Shown piece after piece: positions 23,515 through 32,472 of a DNA stretch of 64,000 nt (within the stretch, counting starts at the first letter, position 1; each line of letters begins with the position of its first letter). Made by a program: the position numbers and the translations under genes. This DNA is from Acidobacteriota bacterium (GTDB lineage Bacteria > Acidobacteriota > Terriglobia > Acidiferrales > UBA7541), in contig JABCZD010000010.1 in NCBI GenBank assembly GCA_013289855.1, forward strand, positions 62,001-126,000. Reading direction: 5' to 3'. A model generated the notes under the pieces. It ran no database searches and was not told the DNA's origin. It saw only the letters and a program-made list of their open reading frames with translations.

Positions 23515-25532
23515 GCCCGTTCGAGCTCTTCTTCCAGCAACTGCTTGTGGTACAACTCGGCGTAGTAGCCGCCGCGCGCTAAAAGTTCGTCGTGCGTGCC
23601 GCACTCGGTGATGCGCCCGTCGCGTAAGGTCACGATCTGGTCGGCGTCGCGCACCGTGGAAGTGCGATGCGAAATCAAGATGGTGGTGCGACCGGCCATT
23701 ACACCGCGCAAGCCAGAGAGGATTTTTTCTTCCGTCTGGGTGTCCACGCTGGAAAGCGAATCATCGAGAATCAGAATGCGCGGATCGCGGATCACCGCGC
23801 GGGCGATCGCGGTGCGCTGCTTCTGGCCGCCGGAGAGGGTAATGCCGCGTTCGCCGACCATGGTTTGATATTTTTCGGGAAGGTCCTGCACTTCGGCATC
23901 GAAGCTGGCGATGCTGGCGGCTTCGCGCACGCGGGCAACGTCATATTGCGGCAGGCCGAAAGCGATATTTTCGCCGATGGTTTCGCTGAAAAGATAGGTG
24001 TCCTGCGGAACGTAGCCGATGGCGCGACGCAGCGACTCGAGCGGCCATTCGCGAATCGCGTGGCCATCGACCAGCAGCGAGCCTTCCGGAGCTTCCCATA
24101 GCCTGGCCACGAGCGCGGCCAGCGTGGATTTTCCGCTGCCCGTGGGGCCGACTATTGCCAGCGTGGAACCTGCGGGAATGCGCAAGCTGATATCGTGCAA
24201 TACGGTTGGGCCGCCGAGCCCGGCGTCGTTAGAACTGCCATGTGACGCGCCTGCGCCATTGCCCGCGGCATTTCCGGCGACGTTTCCTGCGACACTGCTT
24301 TTCGCTGCGGGAGCCGCGCTATTGCCTGCCATCGTGGTGGGAAAACGAAACGTCAAATTACGAAATTCAATTTCACCTTGCGACACGGTGCCGAGAGCAG
24401 GCTTGGCGTTGCGGTCGTCAATCTGAGGTTGCGCGCGCAAAATGTAGGTGAGCCGGCCCATGGATGCGGCGCCACGCTGGAAAATATTGGTCACCCAACC
24501 CAGGGCGATCATGGGCCAGACGAGTTGTCCGAGGTAGGTGTAGAAGGCTATCAGCGCGCCGAGAGAAATTTCTTTGCGCAGCAGTTCATGGCCGCCCTGC
24601 CACAGCACGATTAGAAACGTGGTGCCGATCATGGCCTGCAGCGAGGGCATGAACAGGCTCCAGTTGCGGATTAGCTTGACGTTGCTGGCGACGTACTCGC
24701 GATTGGGCTCGTCAAAGCCGCGAATCTCCGCTTCTTCCTGGGCATAGGCGCGCACCACGCGAACGCCGGCGAGGTTTTCCTGCACTTTTGCCGAAAGCAT
24801 GGCGAGCGAAGCCTGAATTTTTTCGTACAGGTCGTGAATGACTTTTGCGAAGTGGCGCACCACCACGAACACCACCGGGACGGGCAGCATCACCCACAGC
24901 GTCAGCACCGGAGACAATTTCATCATTACGCTGAGCGCCAGCACCATGGTGGCCAGCGTGGTGCCGCTGTACATAATTCCGGGACCGAGCACCATGCGCA
25001 CGTTGTTGAGATCGTTGGTGGCGCGGGACATTAATTCGCCGGTGCGGTTGCGCACGTAAAACTCGGGCTCGAGGATCAGTAGCCGCTGCAGCAAGTCGTT
25101 GCGAATGTCGAATTCAATGTCGCGTGATACGCCGATGAGCACCCAGCGCGTCCAGAAGGAGAGCACGCCTTTGATGGCGATGCACAAAATCAGCAGCAGA
25201 CAATAGATCATCACTGTGTTGCGGCTATGAGGCTGGTAGAAGGGAATGACGCGCGTGAGCCAGCCGGCGCCCACGGTGGCCGCGCCGCTTTCGCCCACGG
25301 CATGTGCAAAGGGCCGCGGACTGCCCGTAAGCGTATCCGTCAAAATACCTGTGCCCAGCGGGATCAGATTGCCGATCAAGCCCATGAGCAGCAGGGTGGT
25401 CATGCCCAGGGCAATCGCGCCGGGGTAGCGTTTCAAGTACGGGCGCATCCCCAGAAGATTTTCGAGCGCGGAGCTCTTGCGCGGCTTCGCCGACGCTGGA
25501 AAGCCGGGCTTTGCTGTGGAAGGCGCACTCAT
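23511..25532 (-). CDS. ABC exporter half-transporter (degenerate ATPase site)
   Basis: A 673-residue half-transporter: six helices (~40-330) then an ATPase with Walker A GPTGSGKST, signature LSGGQKQRTAIARA and Walker B ILILDDSLSSVDT, where Asp replaces the catalytic Glu. This asymmetry is typical of heterodimeric exporters (as in TM287/288). An Ala/Gly/Asn-rich insertion of ~40 residues follows LTFRFPTTM at ~397-436, within the first strands of the ATPase domain; it is unusual and probably a surface loop. The gene overlaps neighbours on both sides by 4 bp (lipoprotein gene upstream, partner ABC downstream). Confidence 0.93.
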   Translation of the reverse strand: MSAPSTAKPGFPASAKPRKSSALENLLGMRPYLKRYPGAIALGMTTLLLMGLIGNLIPLGTGILTDTLTGSPRPFAHAVGESGAATVGAGWLTRVIPFYQPHSRNTVMIYCLLLILCIAIKGVLSFWTRWVLIGVSRDIEFDIRNDLLQRLLILEPEFYVRNRTGELMSRATNDLNNVRMVLGPGIMYSGTTLATMVLALSVMMKLSPVLTLWVMLPVPVVFVVVRHFAKVIHDLYEKIQASLAMLSAKVQENLAGVRVVRAYAQEEAEIRGFDEPNREYVASNVKLIRNWSLFMPSLQAMIGTTFLIVLWQGGHELLRKEISLGALIAFYTYLGQLVWPMIALGWVTNIFQRGAASMGRLTYILRAQPQIDDRNAKPALGTVSQGEIEFRNLTFRFPTTMAGNSAAPAAKSSVAGNVAGNAAGNGAGASHGSSNDAGLGGPTVLHDISLRIPAGSTLAIVGPTGSGKSTLAALVARLWEAPEGSLLVDGHAIREWPLESLRRAIGYVPQDTYLFSETIGENIAFGLPQYDVARVREAASIASFDAEVQDLPEKYQTMVGERGITLSGGQKQRTAIARAVIRDPRILILDDSLSSVDTQTEEKILSGLRGVMAGRTTILISHRTSTVRDADQIVTLRDGRITECGTHDELLARGGYYAELYHKQLLEEELERA

Positions 25533-26218
25533 CGCAATGAGGACCTCGGCGTCCCACCCATCTGCGCCGCTTCGGGAAGAAATTTCTCAAACGAGGCGTC
25601 CGTGGATTGATAGCGCTTGGCCTTGGGATTCCAGCGCACGCCGATGGGCAGCACGTGCGGATCGCTGGTGTTTTCCGGAGTAAAGTACAGTTGCAAACCC
25701 TGCACGGGATCCTGTTCGTACTGCAGACGCCAGCCGGTTACGGGTTGCAGCGGCGTACGCCCGAGAACCCCTTTTTGATTTTTCAAGTGTTCGTCAACGT
25801 GCAGCACTTCGGTCCACTGGCCGTCGTCTTTTTCGACGATTACGGCTCGGCTTATGATTGTTCCGGGAATGGCATTCGTTGGCGTCTTGGGAAGGACATT
25901 CGCCGCCAGAAATTGCTGGTTGCCGTTTTTTGCAAGATCGCCGAAGACCAGCACCTTTACATCGCTGCCAAGCAAAGTCTTCGCCGCGCCTTGTATTTCG
26001 TCCGGCACGGCCGGCGCCGACGGCTTGGTTTCCGCCGCTGGAGCCGCAGCATTTGCACTCGGAGCAGGCGGATTCGTTCCACAGCCGATAAAGGCCGTCA
26101 GCGCTATCGCCGCCAATCCCAACGATGTGATACGCGTGCCGCTAGTACAATCCGACGCGATGCGCCGCGAGCCCGCCTTCGTCCACTTCGTCAGATTGCC
26201 ATTTATGGTCCCGTTCAT
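25529..26218 (-). CDS. Putative lipoprotein
   Basis: A 229-residue protein with a lipobox-like LTAFIGC (Cys46) after a hydrophobic stretch, followed by a Pro/Ala-rich linker and a globular domain (~75-215; GAAKTLLGSDVKVLVFGDL, LHVDEHLKNQKGVLGRTP, GLQLYFTPENTSDPHVLPIGVRWNPKAKRYQ). The N-terminal region ahead of the hydrophobic part is long for a signal peptide, so the true start may lie further in. It overlaps the ABC exporter gene by 4 bp (ATGA), so it is translationally coupled and may be an accessory of the exporter. The family is not recognised. Confidence 0.7.
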   Translation of the reverse strand: MNGTINGNLTKWTKAGSRRIASDCTSGTRITSLGLAAIALTAFIGCGTNPPAPSANAAAPAAETKPSAPAVPDEIQGAAKTLLGSDVKVLVFGDLAKNGNQQFLAANVLPKTPTNAIPGTIISRAVIVEKDDGQWTEVLHVDEHLKNQKGVLGRTPLQPVTGWRLQYEQDPVQGLQLYFTPENTSDPHVLPIGVRWNPKAKRYQSTDASFEKFLPEAAQMGGTPRSSLR

Positions 26219-26236
26219 TTGGTCTGTTTTCCGTAG

Positions 26237-26833
26237 CTACAAACTTGGCGCCGCCAATGTAATGTCCACCACCCGCCCCGGCTTCCCATCATCCTCTACC
26301 GTGCACAATACTTCCATCACCTGCGGCACGTCCGCGCCCGCCCAATCGAAAGCGTAGTACAGCAATTCTAGCTTCCGCCCGGCCCTCGTGGAAGGACTCC
26401 GCGAATCCGGCTCGCCATATAACTGTACGACGCGCGAACCGGTGGTTCCGACAGCTAGTCCCCGGCCACTTTCCCACGTGCGTATTGCGAAAGGGCTGTG
26501 CCTCGGCACGATCACGCCGCTAGGACCGTCGCCCTGCGATACGCGGATAAACTGCACCACGTCCGTTTTGTCTATGTCGAGATTCAGGTAATACGCCCCG
26601 TCGATGCCCGCGAATCCCCAAACCAGCGACTGTTTGTCGGCCGATCGAAAATCCGGCTTGCCGAATAGCTGAATCGCTTTCGCCGCTTTGTCGCGTCCCG
26701 GTCGCAATCCCGCAAGGGTCAATTCATTCGCTTTTCGCGGTTTCGCCGCCGGCGCTTTCGAAGGAGCCGGAGTTTGCGCAAAAGCGGCCACACCTATCAA
26801 CATCCCCAAACTAATGCTGACCCAGAATCGCAT
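26237..26833 (-). CDS. Exported protein of unknown function
   Basis: About 198 residues with a signal peptide (MRFWVSISLGMLIGVAAFAQ), a Lys/Pro/Ala linker and a domain made of two similar halves: LAGLRPGRDKAAKAIQLFGKPDFRSADKQSLVWGF and LAVGTTGSRVVQLYGEPDSRSPSTRAGRKLELLYY. The repeated VxxLYGEPD/IQLFGKPD motif resembles periplasmic SmpA/OmlA-like strands, but this is a weak likeness. It overlaps the upstream gene's 3' end by 23 bp, and the lipoprotein gene begins 18 bp downstream, so it belongs to the same minus-strand operon. Confidence 0.7.
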   Translation of the reverse strand: MRFWVSISLGMLIGVAAFAQTPAPSKAPAAKPRKANELTLAGLRPGRDKAAKAIQLFGKPDFRSADKQSLVWGFAGIDGAYYLNLDIDKTDVVQFIRVSQGDGPSGVIVPRHSPFAIRTWESGRGLAVGTTGSRVVQLYGEPDSRSPSTRAGRKLELLYYAFDWAGADVPQVMEVLCTVEDDGKPGRVVDITLAAPSL

Positions 26834-27491
26834 CCAGCCGCGCCTCGAAATTCTCTTCACCCTCGCTCCACAATTCGCTGCGCTCTACCGGCAAAGCACC
26901 CTCAATTCGTTCGACCCAGGCGAATAGCTGTTGGATGTTCTGGCGGGTGCGGGCGTGATATTCCTTCAGGTTACCGCCCGAGGACATCCACCTGCGAAAG
27001 GTGTGCTCCATCGGATGGTCCGAGGAGTCAAACGGATTCGTGGCCGCCCCCGGCGCGAGCAATCCGGCATGCCCGGTAAAGAAATGCTCGAAACCCAAAT
27101 CCACGTTGAAATTTCCGTCGGTGACGGCGATACCACCGTCATAGTCCAGGCCGTTGCAGGTGAGCTGGAGCGGTTCCGGTTTGTGCTGCCATTTCAGGCT
27201 CTCGATATCGAGTCCCCACAAGTCCCATTTGCCGTACACCATGTATGCGGAATCGAAGCTTAGCTGCTGAATTGCCAGGGCCGCGACTTCAGCTGGACCA
27301 TATTTCAGTGGACGCAAGTCCCAGGACGCTACCGGAGTTTCCGTGGCATCGATGGGCTGTACGGTGAGTTCGGTAAAGGTGGGTTGTGAAGCGGAGAGCG
27401 GCGCGGTCGCTAAGAATCGCGCGAATTGTGCAATCAGTGTAGGTTCGGTGAAATCGCGCGTCCAAACGCGCAGGTACGCCCGGTTAGCCAT
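26811..27491 (-). CDS. Hypothetical cytoplasmic protein
   Basis: About 226 residues from the ATG at 27491 (an in-frame TTG lies three codons earlier). There is no signal peptide or membrane segment. Features include AYLRVWTRDFTEPTLIAQFARFLATAPLS at the start, a central LDYDGGIAVTDGNFNVDLGFEHFFTGHAGLLAPG and a C-terminal helix with a predicted coiled character (ARTRQNIQQLFAWVERIEGALPVER). I do not recognise the family. It opens the operon leading to the ABC exporter, overlapping the next gene by 23 bp. Confidence 0.65.
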   Translation of the reverse strand: MANRAYLRVWTRDFTEPTLIAQFARFLATAPLSASQPTFTELTVQPIDATETPVASWDLRPLKYGPAEVAALAIQQLSFDSAYMVYGKWDLWGLDIESLKWQHKPEPLQLTCNGLDYDGGIAVTDGNFNVDLGFEHFFTGHAGLLAPGAATNPFDSSDHPMEHTFRRWMSSGGNLKEYHARTRQNIQQLFAWVERIEGALPVERSELWSEGEENFEARLDAILGQH

Positions 27492-27572
27492 GAGCGGCAA
27501 TTATAACCGCTATGGCGTAGAACCCGTAATTCGCCGCACGCAATATCCCTCCTGGAGGCACCCGCAAAAACC

Positions 27573-27598
27573 GAGCAGGCAGGAGTGCCTGTGCTACC
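27573..27598. repeat. Palindromic repeat followed by TACC
   Basis: GCAGGCA...TGCCTGTGC hairpin followed by TACCAAA; same family as 9581-9606. It lies between AlkA-like and hypothetical genes. Confidence 0.65.
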
Positions 27599-27658
27599 AA
27601 ATCAAAAGCGTCCCAGTTGCCGTCATTGTGCTTAAAGCACTGGTGCGCGACGCGACGT

Positions 27659-28381
27659 CTAACTTGGCTTTTTGCTCTTGCGAGCTTTGTTTTTTCGTTT
27701 TTTGAGTTTGGCGGGACGGATTTTATTGGTGGCCTTGTAACCCGCACGCTCGAAGGCCCGCCACATATACCAGCTCGCGACGGTGCGGTAAGGCCGCCAG
27801 CGCTCGCCGAACGCCAGCAACTCCGCCGGGCGCGGCATGTGCTTTTTGCCGTAAGCCACGGACCAGCCCTTTTTCACGCCGAGGTCGTGGATAGGCAGGA
27901 CGTCCGGGCGTCCCAGCCGGAAGATCAAGAACATTTCCACGCTCCAGGCGCCGATGCCGCGCACGGAGACCAGCCGCTCGATCAGTTCTTCGTCGGACAT
28001 TTCTAGCGCGCGCTCAAGCGTTGGAACCACGCCTTCGATCGTTTTCTTGGCCAAATCTTTCATCGCCAGAATTTTTGCCCCGGAAAGTCCAGCCTTGCGC
28101 AACGCTGGCTTGCGAATGCGCAGCATTTCCTCGGGCGTTGGCGCGCAACCATTCGATCCCAGAGCTTTGACGCGTCCAAAAATCGTGGCGGCGGCTTTGC
28201 CAGAGATGGATTGGTGGCAAATGGATTCGAGCAGCGCGTCGTAAGGCGTTTGCGCTTCGGCGATGTCGACTTCAAAGGGCGTCGTTTCTGCGATTAAGCC
28301 TTTCAACTGTTCGTCGCGTTCGGCGAGATGTACGAGAGCCGCGGCGAGGTCGAACGGCAGCGTAAATTGCGCGTCGGTCAT
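27659..28381 (-). CDS. DNA-3-methyladenine glycosylase II (AlkA-like, HhH-GPD)
   Basis: A 240-residue HhH-GPD glycosylase removing alkylated bases. The helix-hairpin-helix is LVSVRGIGAWSVEMFLIF (~137-154) and the catalytic Asp166 sits in RPDVLPIHDLGVKKG. The N-terminal domain contains LLESICHQSISGKAAATIFGR. There is no iron-sulfur motif. The last 20 residues are a Lys/Arg-rich tail (KLKKRKNKARKSKKPS) that could add nonspecific DNA affinity. The gene lies 65 bp after the methyltransferase gene on the same strand. Confidence 0.9.
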   Translation of the reverse strand: MTDAQFTLPFDLAAALVHLAERDEQLKGLIAETTPFEVDIAEAQTPYDALLESICHQSISGKAAATIFGRVKALGSNGCAPTPEEMLRIRKPALRKAGLSGAKILAMKDLAKKTIEGVVPTLERALEMSDEELIERLVSVRGIGAWSVEMFLIFRLGRPDVLPIHDLGVKKGWSVAYGKKHMPRPAELLAFGERWRPYRTVASWYMWRAFERAGYKATNKIRPAKLKKRKNKARKSKKPS

Positions 28382-28446
28382 GGTGGTCCGTTTCGAAAAA
28401 GTGAACCGCGATGGCTTCAGGAGTGAATCTATTTGCGCGACTTATT

Positions 28447-29925
28447 TTACGCTTGGTCGGTGGGAACCAGGAAGCCGTACCACAGCAACTCGCGAATCTT
28501 CGGCAAGTTGATCTCGATGAGATCGTTGGCCACCGGATATTCGATGTTCAGTTGATCCACCACTTGCTTCACGGTTAATTTTCCGTCGAAAATGGGGAGC
28601 AATTCGAGCAGTTGCTCGTCGACATCGCCGAAGGAGTACTTCAGGCCTTGCGTCAGAGATAGCTCCGAAGCACTGGGCAGCCACTCGCGCGTTTCAAGGT
28701 GCGACGTCTGCAGGAGCGTGAGGTGAGGAGAGGCTCGCAGTCTTCGTCGCAATAGGCCGGCGTCGCCGTGCTCCTCGATTTGCGTGCGAACATCAAAAAG
28801 CGCCGCCACGCTTGCGCCGTAAGGCTCCAGGCGATCGTCCGGCGCTTCGTCAAACCACAAATAATTTTGCCGATGGCTGGCGCGGCGCAGCGTCAGCACG
28901 CCCATGCTGGTGGTGGCGACATTTTTCTCCTGGAAATATTGCCGCGCCTGCTGCGTGAGAATTTCGGCGTCGGGTTTTTCCGCTTCGCTCAGGCAGTCAA
29001 TCCATTCCGCGACGTACTGCTCCGCGGTGACAGTCGTGATGCGCGCGACCCAAACATCACAACCCAGCCCCGTGAGGGATTTTTCAAGATTGCTGCTCCA
29101 GGCGCTGTCACAGGCTTCTTCCCACTGCAAAATCATGTGGAAATAGCCGCCTTCTTCGAGGAGTTGCGAAGCTTCGCGGGCCAGGTTGATGCAGAAAGCA
29201 TCGCCGGGCAGACCGGAGTGTTTGAAGAGGTAGCGGCTGGAAAACGCGGCGGGAATCGGAGTAATCAGGAACGGTGGATTGCAAACAATCAGATCGAAAA
29301 GCTGGCCGCGAACTGGCTCAAGCAGATTGCCGGCGTGAAACGAAATGTTTTTCAGGCCGTTCCATCGCGCATTGAACTCCGCGGCGCGGATGGCCGCGGG
29401 ATTCACATCGATGGCAGTGATTCGTTCACAAAATGGCGATAGCACGGTTGCAAGAAAGCCGCAGCCCGTGCCGATATCCAGAGCGCTTTGCGCTGGTCGC
29501 CGCGTCATCAGGTGAGCAACTTCCAGCGAGGAGGACGAGATCAGCATCAAAGCTTCTTCGGGGGCGGCATCCGAGGTATCGCGGTTGAACACGTAGAGCA
29601 TGCGCCCGTAGGGTTGGATGCGAATCGCGGCGGTGACTAAGTCGCCTTCCATGCGAACGACTCCAGCTTGCAACAATTGCGCAAGTGTCAGCGGCCGGAT
29701 GGCTTCGGCGACGTTGTGCGGCTGACAGTCCTCGCTGATGAAAAAGAGACGGACCAGGGTATTGAGTTGCGTCGGCTCCGCATCGGCGTCGGGTAATAGC
29801 GGCGGCGCTTCGTCGATTGCTGGAGCGATCCCCGCTTCGCAGTAGCCGGAGGCGAGCAGCAGTTCATGCAGCTGACTCAGCACCGGAGAATTGGGGTCCA
29901 GCGCGGCTTGCGAGGTCGTGGACAT
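28447..29925 (-). CDS. SAM-dependent methyltransferase (PrmC/RsmC-like fold)
   Basis: A 492-residue protein. The middle holds a class I methyltransferase domain with SAM motif ALDIGTGCGFLATVLSPF (~148-165), acidic loop AIDVNP and catalytic-type NPPF motif (CNPPFLITP, ~215-223), typical for enzymes methylating amide or exocyclic amino nitrogens in proteins or rRNA. The N-terminal region resembles the winged-helix substrate domain of such enzymes. The C-terminal ~120 residues (FDGKLTVKQVVDQLNIEYPVAN) look like a further winged helix. Target unknown. It lies 13 bp downstream of the kinase gene, so probably cotranscribed. Confidence 0.85.
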   Translation of the reverse strand: MSTTSQAALDPNSPVLSQLHELLLASGYCEAGIAPAIDEAPPLLPDADAEPTQLNTLVRLFFISEDCQPHNVAEAIRPLTLAQLLQAGVVRMEGDLVTAAIRIQPYGRMLYVFNRDTSDAAPEEALMLISSSSLEVAHLMTRRPAQSALDIGTGCGFLATVLSPFCERITAIDVNPAAIRAAEFNARWNGLKNISFHAGNLLEPVRGQLFDLIVCNPPFLITPIPAAFSSRYLFKHSGLPGDAFCINLAREASQLLEEGGYFHMILQWEEACDSAWSSNLEKSLTGLGCDVWVARITTVTAEQYVAEWIDCLSEAEKPDAEILTQQARQYFQEKNVATTSMGVLTLRRASHRQNYLWFDEAPDDRLEPYGASVAALFDVRTQIEEHGDAGLLRRRLRASPHLTLLQTSHLETREWLPSASELSLTQGLKYSFGDVDEQLLELLPIFDGKLTVKQVVDQLNIEYPVANDLIEINLPKIRELLWYGFLVPTDQA

Positions 29926-29938
29926 CGGCGTTCCTGTT

Positions 29939-32299
29939 CTAATGCGCGAGATTTATGCGGCGCATTAGGTCGGCGTAGCGCGGGTCGGAGCGCAAGGGAT
30001 CGTAGCACTGCTCCACGCCGAGAAATTCGATTTGCGAATCGCGCGCGGAGTAGGCCTTCTCCAGCCACTCGGAAGCCTTATTGTTGTCACCTAAAGCAGC
30101 GTACATTCCCGCGATGTACGTGGGTGGCAGATAGCCGGTCTTCGCCCGCTGCAGCAGATCAACGAGAATTTTTTCGGCTTCCGATTTCTTGCCGGATGCC
30201 GCGTACAGGCGGCCTATCGCAGCGGTAGCTTCTTGCGTAGGGCCTTGAGCCTGACGAAGCTCGGCCAACGCTTCTGGATATCGTCCTTGCTGCTGATACG
30301 TTTCTCCGAGGAATAAATGCAGTGGCCAGAACTTGGGATTTACTTCCAGGGATTGTTCAAAGGCCCGCGCGGCTCGGTCGTACTGGCGGGCGTACAAAAA
30401 CGCCCTGCCATATTGCAGGCACACTGGGCCGGAGATTGGATCGAGTTCGCGAGCGCGCGCGGCGTGAGCGATCGCTTCGTCATGACGCCCCTCGAGCGAA
30501 AGCATCTCCGCGTACAACGACGGGGCCCATGAATCGTTCGGGCTGAGCACGATAGCCAGTTTGAATTCACGTTCCGCGGCGGCGCGGTCCCAATCGTAGC
30601 GGCTGAGCCCGATGGCCAGCGTGGAATGCGCGCGGCTCAAACCCGGATCGAGTTCCACGGCCTTTTGGGCTGCTTCCTGGGCCTTGGGAAAAACCACGTG
30701 TGGATCGGCGTCGCCGTTAAAGGGAAGTAGGTGGTAAGTATCCGCAAGCCCAACATAGGCTAGCGCGTAGTTGGGATCGATCTGAATGGCCCGTTGGTAC
30801 TCGACGATGGCCTTTTGCAATTCCTCGCCGGTGTGAAAATTCCAGTGATAAAGTCCTTTCAAGTACGCTTCGTGAGCAGCGGGATTGACCGGCCGGGAGC
30901 GATCGAACTGGGCTTTTTCTTGTGGTGTCAACTGCACTTGAATTTCGCCGGCGATGGCGCGCGCCACTTCGCTTTGCATGGCTAGCACGTCGCGCAGGTC
31001 GCGCTGATAGCTGTGTGCCCATAGATGCGTGTCCGTGCGCGCGTTGATCAGCTGTGCGGTAATGCGCACTTGGTCGCCCGAACGCTCGACGGAGCCTTCG
31101 ATAACCGCATCCACGCCCAGCTCTTTCGCGATTTCCGGAATTGGTTTCGGGTCGCGCAGGTAACGCATGGTGGAGGTCCGCGAGATCACCCGCAGGCCGC
31201 TGATCTGCGCCAGTTCTGTGATCAGTTCATCGGCCATGCCTTCCACGAAATATTCCTGCTCGGGATCCTTTGAAAGATTGGCCAGCGGCAATACCGCCAG
31301 CGAGTGGATCTTCGGCGTGTCTGAAGCAGTAAGCCGGTCGCGCACGCCACCGACATTCAGCGCGGCGAGTGTACCCAATAGGGCGAGCAGCGCGATCGCC
31401 GAAATGCTGGCGACCGCGGGCCATCGCGATTTCTCGGCTTCTGCGCGTTCGGGGCTTGCACTGGTGGTCGGTGTGCTTAATCTGCGCAGATCGACGGCCA
31501 GTTCCTTCGCCGATTGATAACGCAACTCCGGAGATTTTTCGAGACACTTCAAGATGATGCGTTCAAGCTCCGGAGACAGTCGCGCATTGAGCGCGCGTGG
31601 TTGTACCGGCACGCGATGCAGAATAGCTTCGATCACACGGCTGGAATTGCTGTCCGCGAACGGCCCACGGCCTGTGGCTATCTCATACAAGACTGTACCC
31701 AGCGAGAAAATGTCGCTGCGCGGATCCAACGATTCGTTGCGTAACTGTTCGGGCGCCATGTACGGCAGCGTCCCGGACGCGCCCTGCGCTTCACTCACCG
31801 TCTCCGCCGACATGAGGCTGGCCGCTGGGAGCAGTAGCCTGGCTAGGCCAAAATCGAGAACCTTTACGCGCCCCTTCGGCGTGACCATGATGTTGCCGGG
31901 CTTCAGGTCGCGGTGCACGATGCCGTGTTCGTGCGCTTCTTCAAGAGCGTCGGCAATTTGTACCGCGATCGCGAGCACATCTTTTTCTGACAGGGACGCG
32001 CCGGCGATTTTCTGCGCGAGCGTTTCCCCGACCACATATTCCATGGCTAGAAAATCCACGCCACCGTCGGTATCGAAGTCGAAGATCGTTGCGATGTTTG
32101 GATGGTTTAGTTTTGAAAGCGCCAGCGCTTCTTTGCGAAAGCGATTGCGCGCCGTCTTATCGGCCAGCGCCGAGGCCGGCAGAACCTTCAGAGCAACATC
32201 GCGTTCCAGCCGTTCATCGCGCGCCTGATACACCTCGCCCATGCCACCGGCACCGATCTTTGCCACGATGCGATAGTGAGTGAGCGTCTGGCCAATCAT
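29939..32299 (-). CDS. Ser/Thr protein kinase with TolB-like domain and TPRs
   Basis: A 786-residue membrane kinase. The Hanks-type domain (8-270) has Lys38, HRDLKPGN (129-136) and DFG (149-151), hence looks active. A single membrane helix (~296-320) follows. The periplasmic part begins with a TolB/FlgO-like domain (SLAVLPLANLSKDPEQEYFVEGMADELITELAQ...IEGSVERSGDQVRITAQL, ~333-465), then tandem TPRs to the end (e.g. YQRAIQIDPNYALAYVGLADTYHLL). This architecture is frequent in Acidobacteriota. The kinase faces the cytoplasm and could transmit periplasmic protein-binding signals. Divergent to ychF. Confidence 0.93.
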   Translation of the reverse strand: MIGQTLTHYRIVAKIGAGGMGEVYQARDERLERDVALKVLPASALADKTARNRFRKEALALSKLNHPNIATIFDFDTDGGVDFLAMEYVVGETLAQKIAGASLSEKDVLAIAVQIADALEEAHEHGIVHRDLKPGNIMVTPKGRVKVLDFGLARLLLPAASLMSAETVSEAQGASGTLPYMAPEQLRNESLDPRSDIFSLGTVLYEIATGRGPFADSNSSRVIEAILHRVPVQPRALNARLSPELERIILKCLEKSPELRYQSAKELAVDLRRLSTPTTSASPERAEAEKSRWPAVASISAIALLALLGTLAALNVGGVRDRLTASDTPKIHSLAVLPLANLSKDPEQEYFVEGMADELITELAQISGLRVISRTSTMRYLRDPKPIPEIAKELGVDAVIEGSVERSGDQVRITAQLINARTDTHLWAHSYQRDLRDVLAMQSEVARAIAGEIQVQLTPQEKAQFDRSRPVNPAAHEAYLKGLYHWNFHTGEELQKAIVEYQRAIQIDPNYALAYVGLADTYHLLPFNGDADPHVVFPKAQEAAQKAVELDPGLSRAHSTLAIGLSRYDWDRAAAEREFKLAIVLSPNDSWAPSLYAEMLSLEGRHDEAIAHAARARELDPISGPVCLQYGRAFLYARQYDRAARAFEQSLEVNPKFWPLHLFLGETYQQQGRYPEALAELRQAQGPTQEATAAIGRLYAASGKKSEAEKILVDLLQRAKTGYLPPTYIAGMYAALGDNNKASEWLEKAYSARDSQIEFLGVEQCYDPLRSDPRYADLMRRINLAH

Positions 32300-32472
32300 T
32301 GGGGGTTGCGCGTGCCGCTAAAGCGCGGTCGACGCGTATGGGCGCTAATCTTAGGTGGGCTCGCGAGCCCAGTCAACGCGAAGAGATGCCTTGGTCATTC
32401 TCCAGGTAAGACGGGGCTTGAACGGCGTGGAACTGAAGACCATCGAGCGCGGTGTGCTAAACTTTTGAGCTT

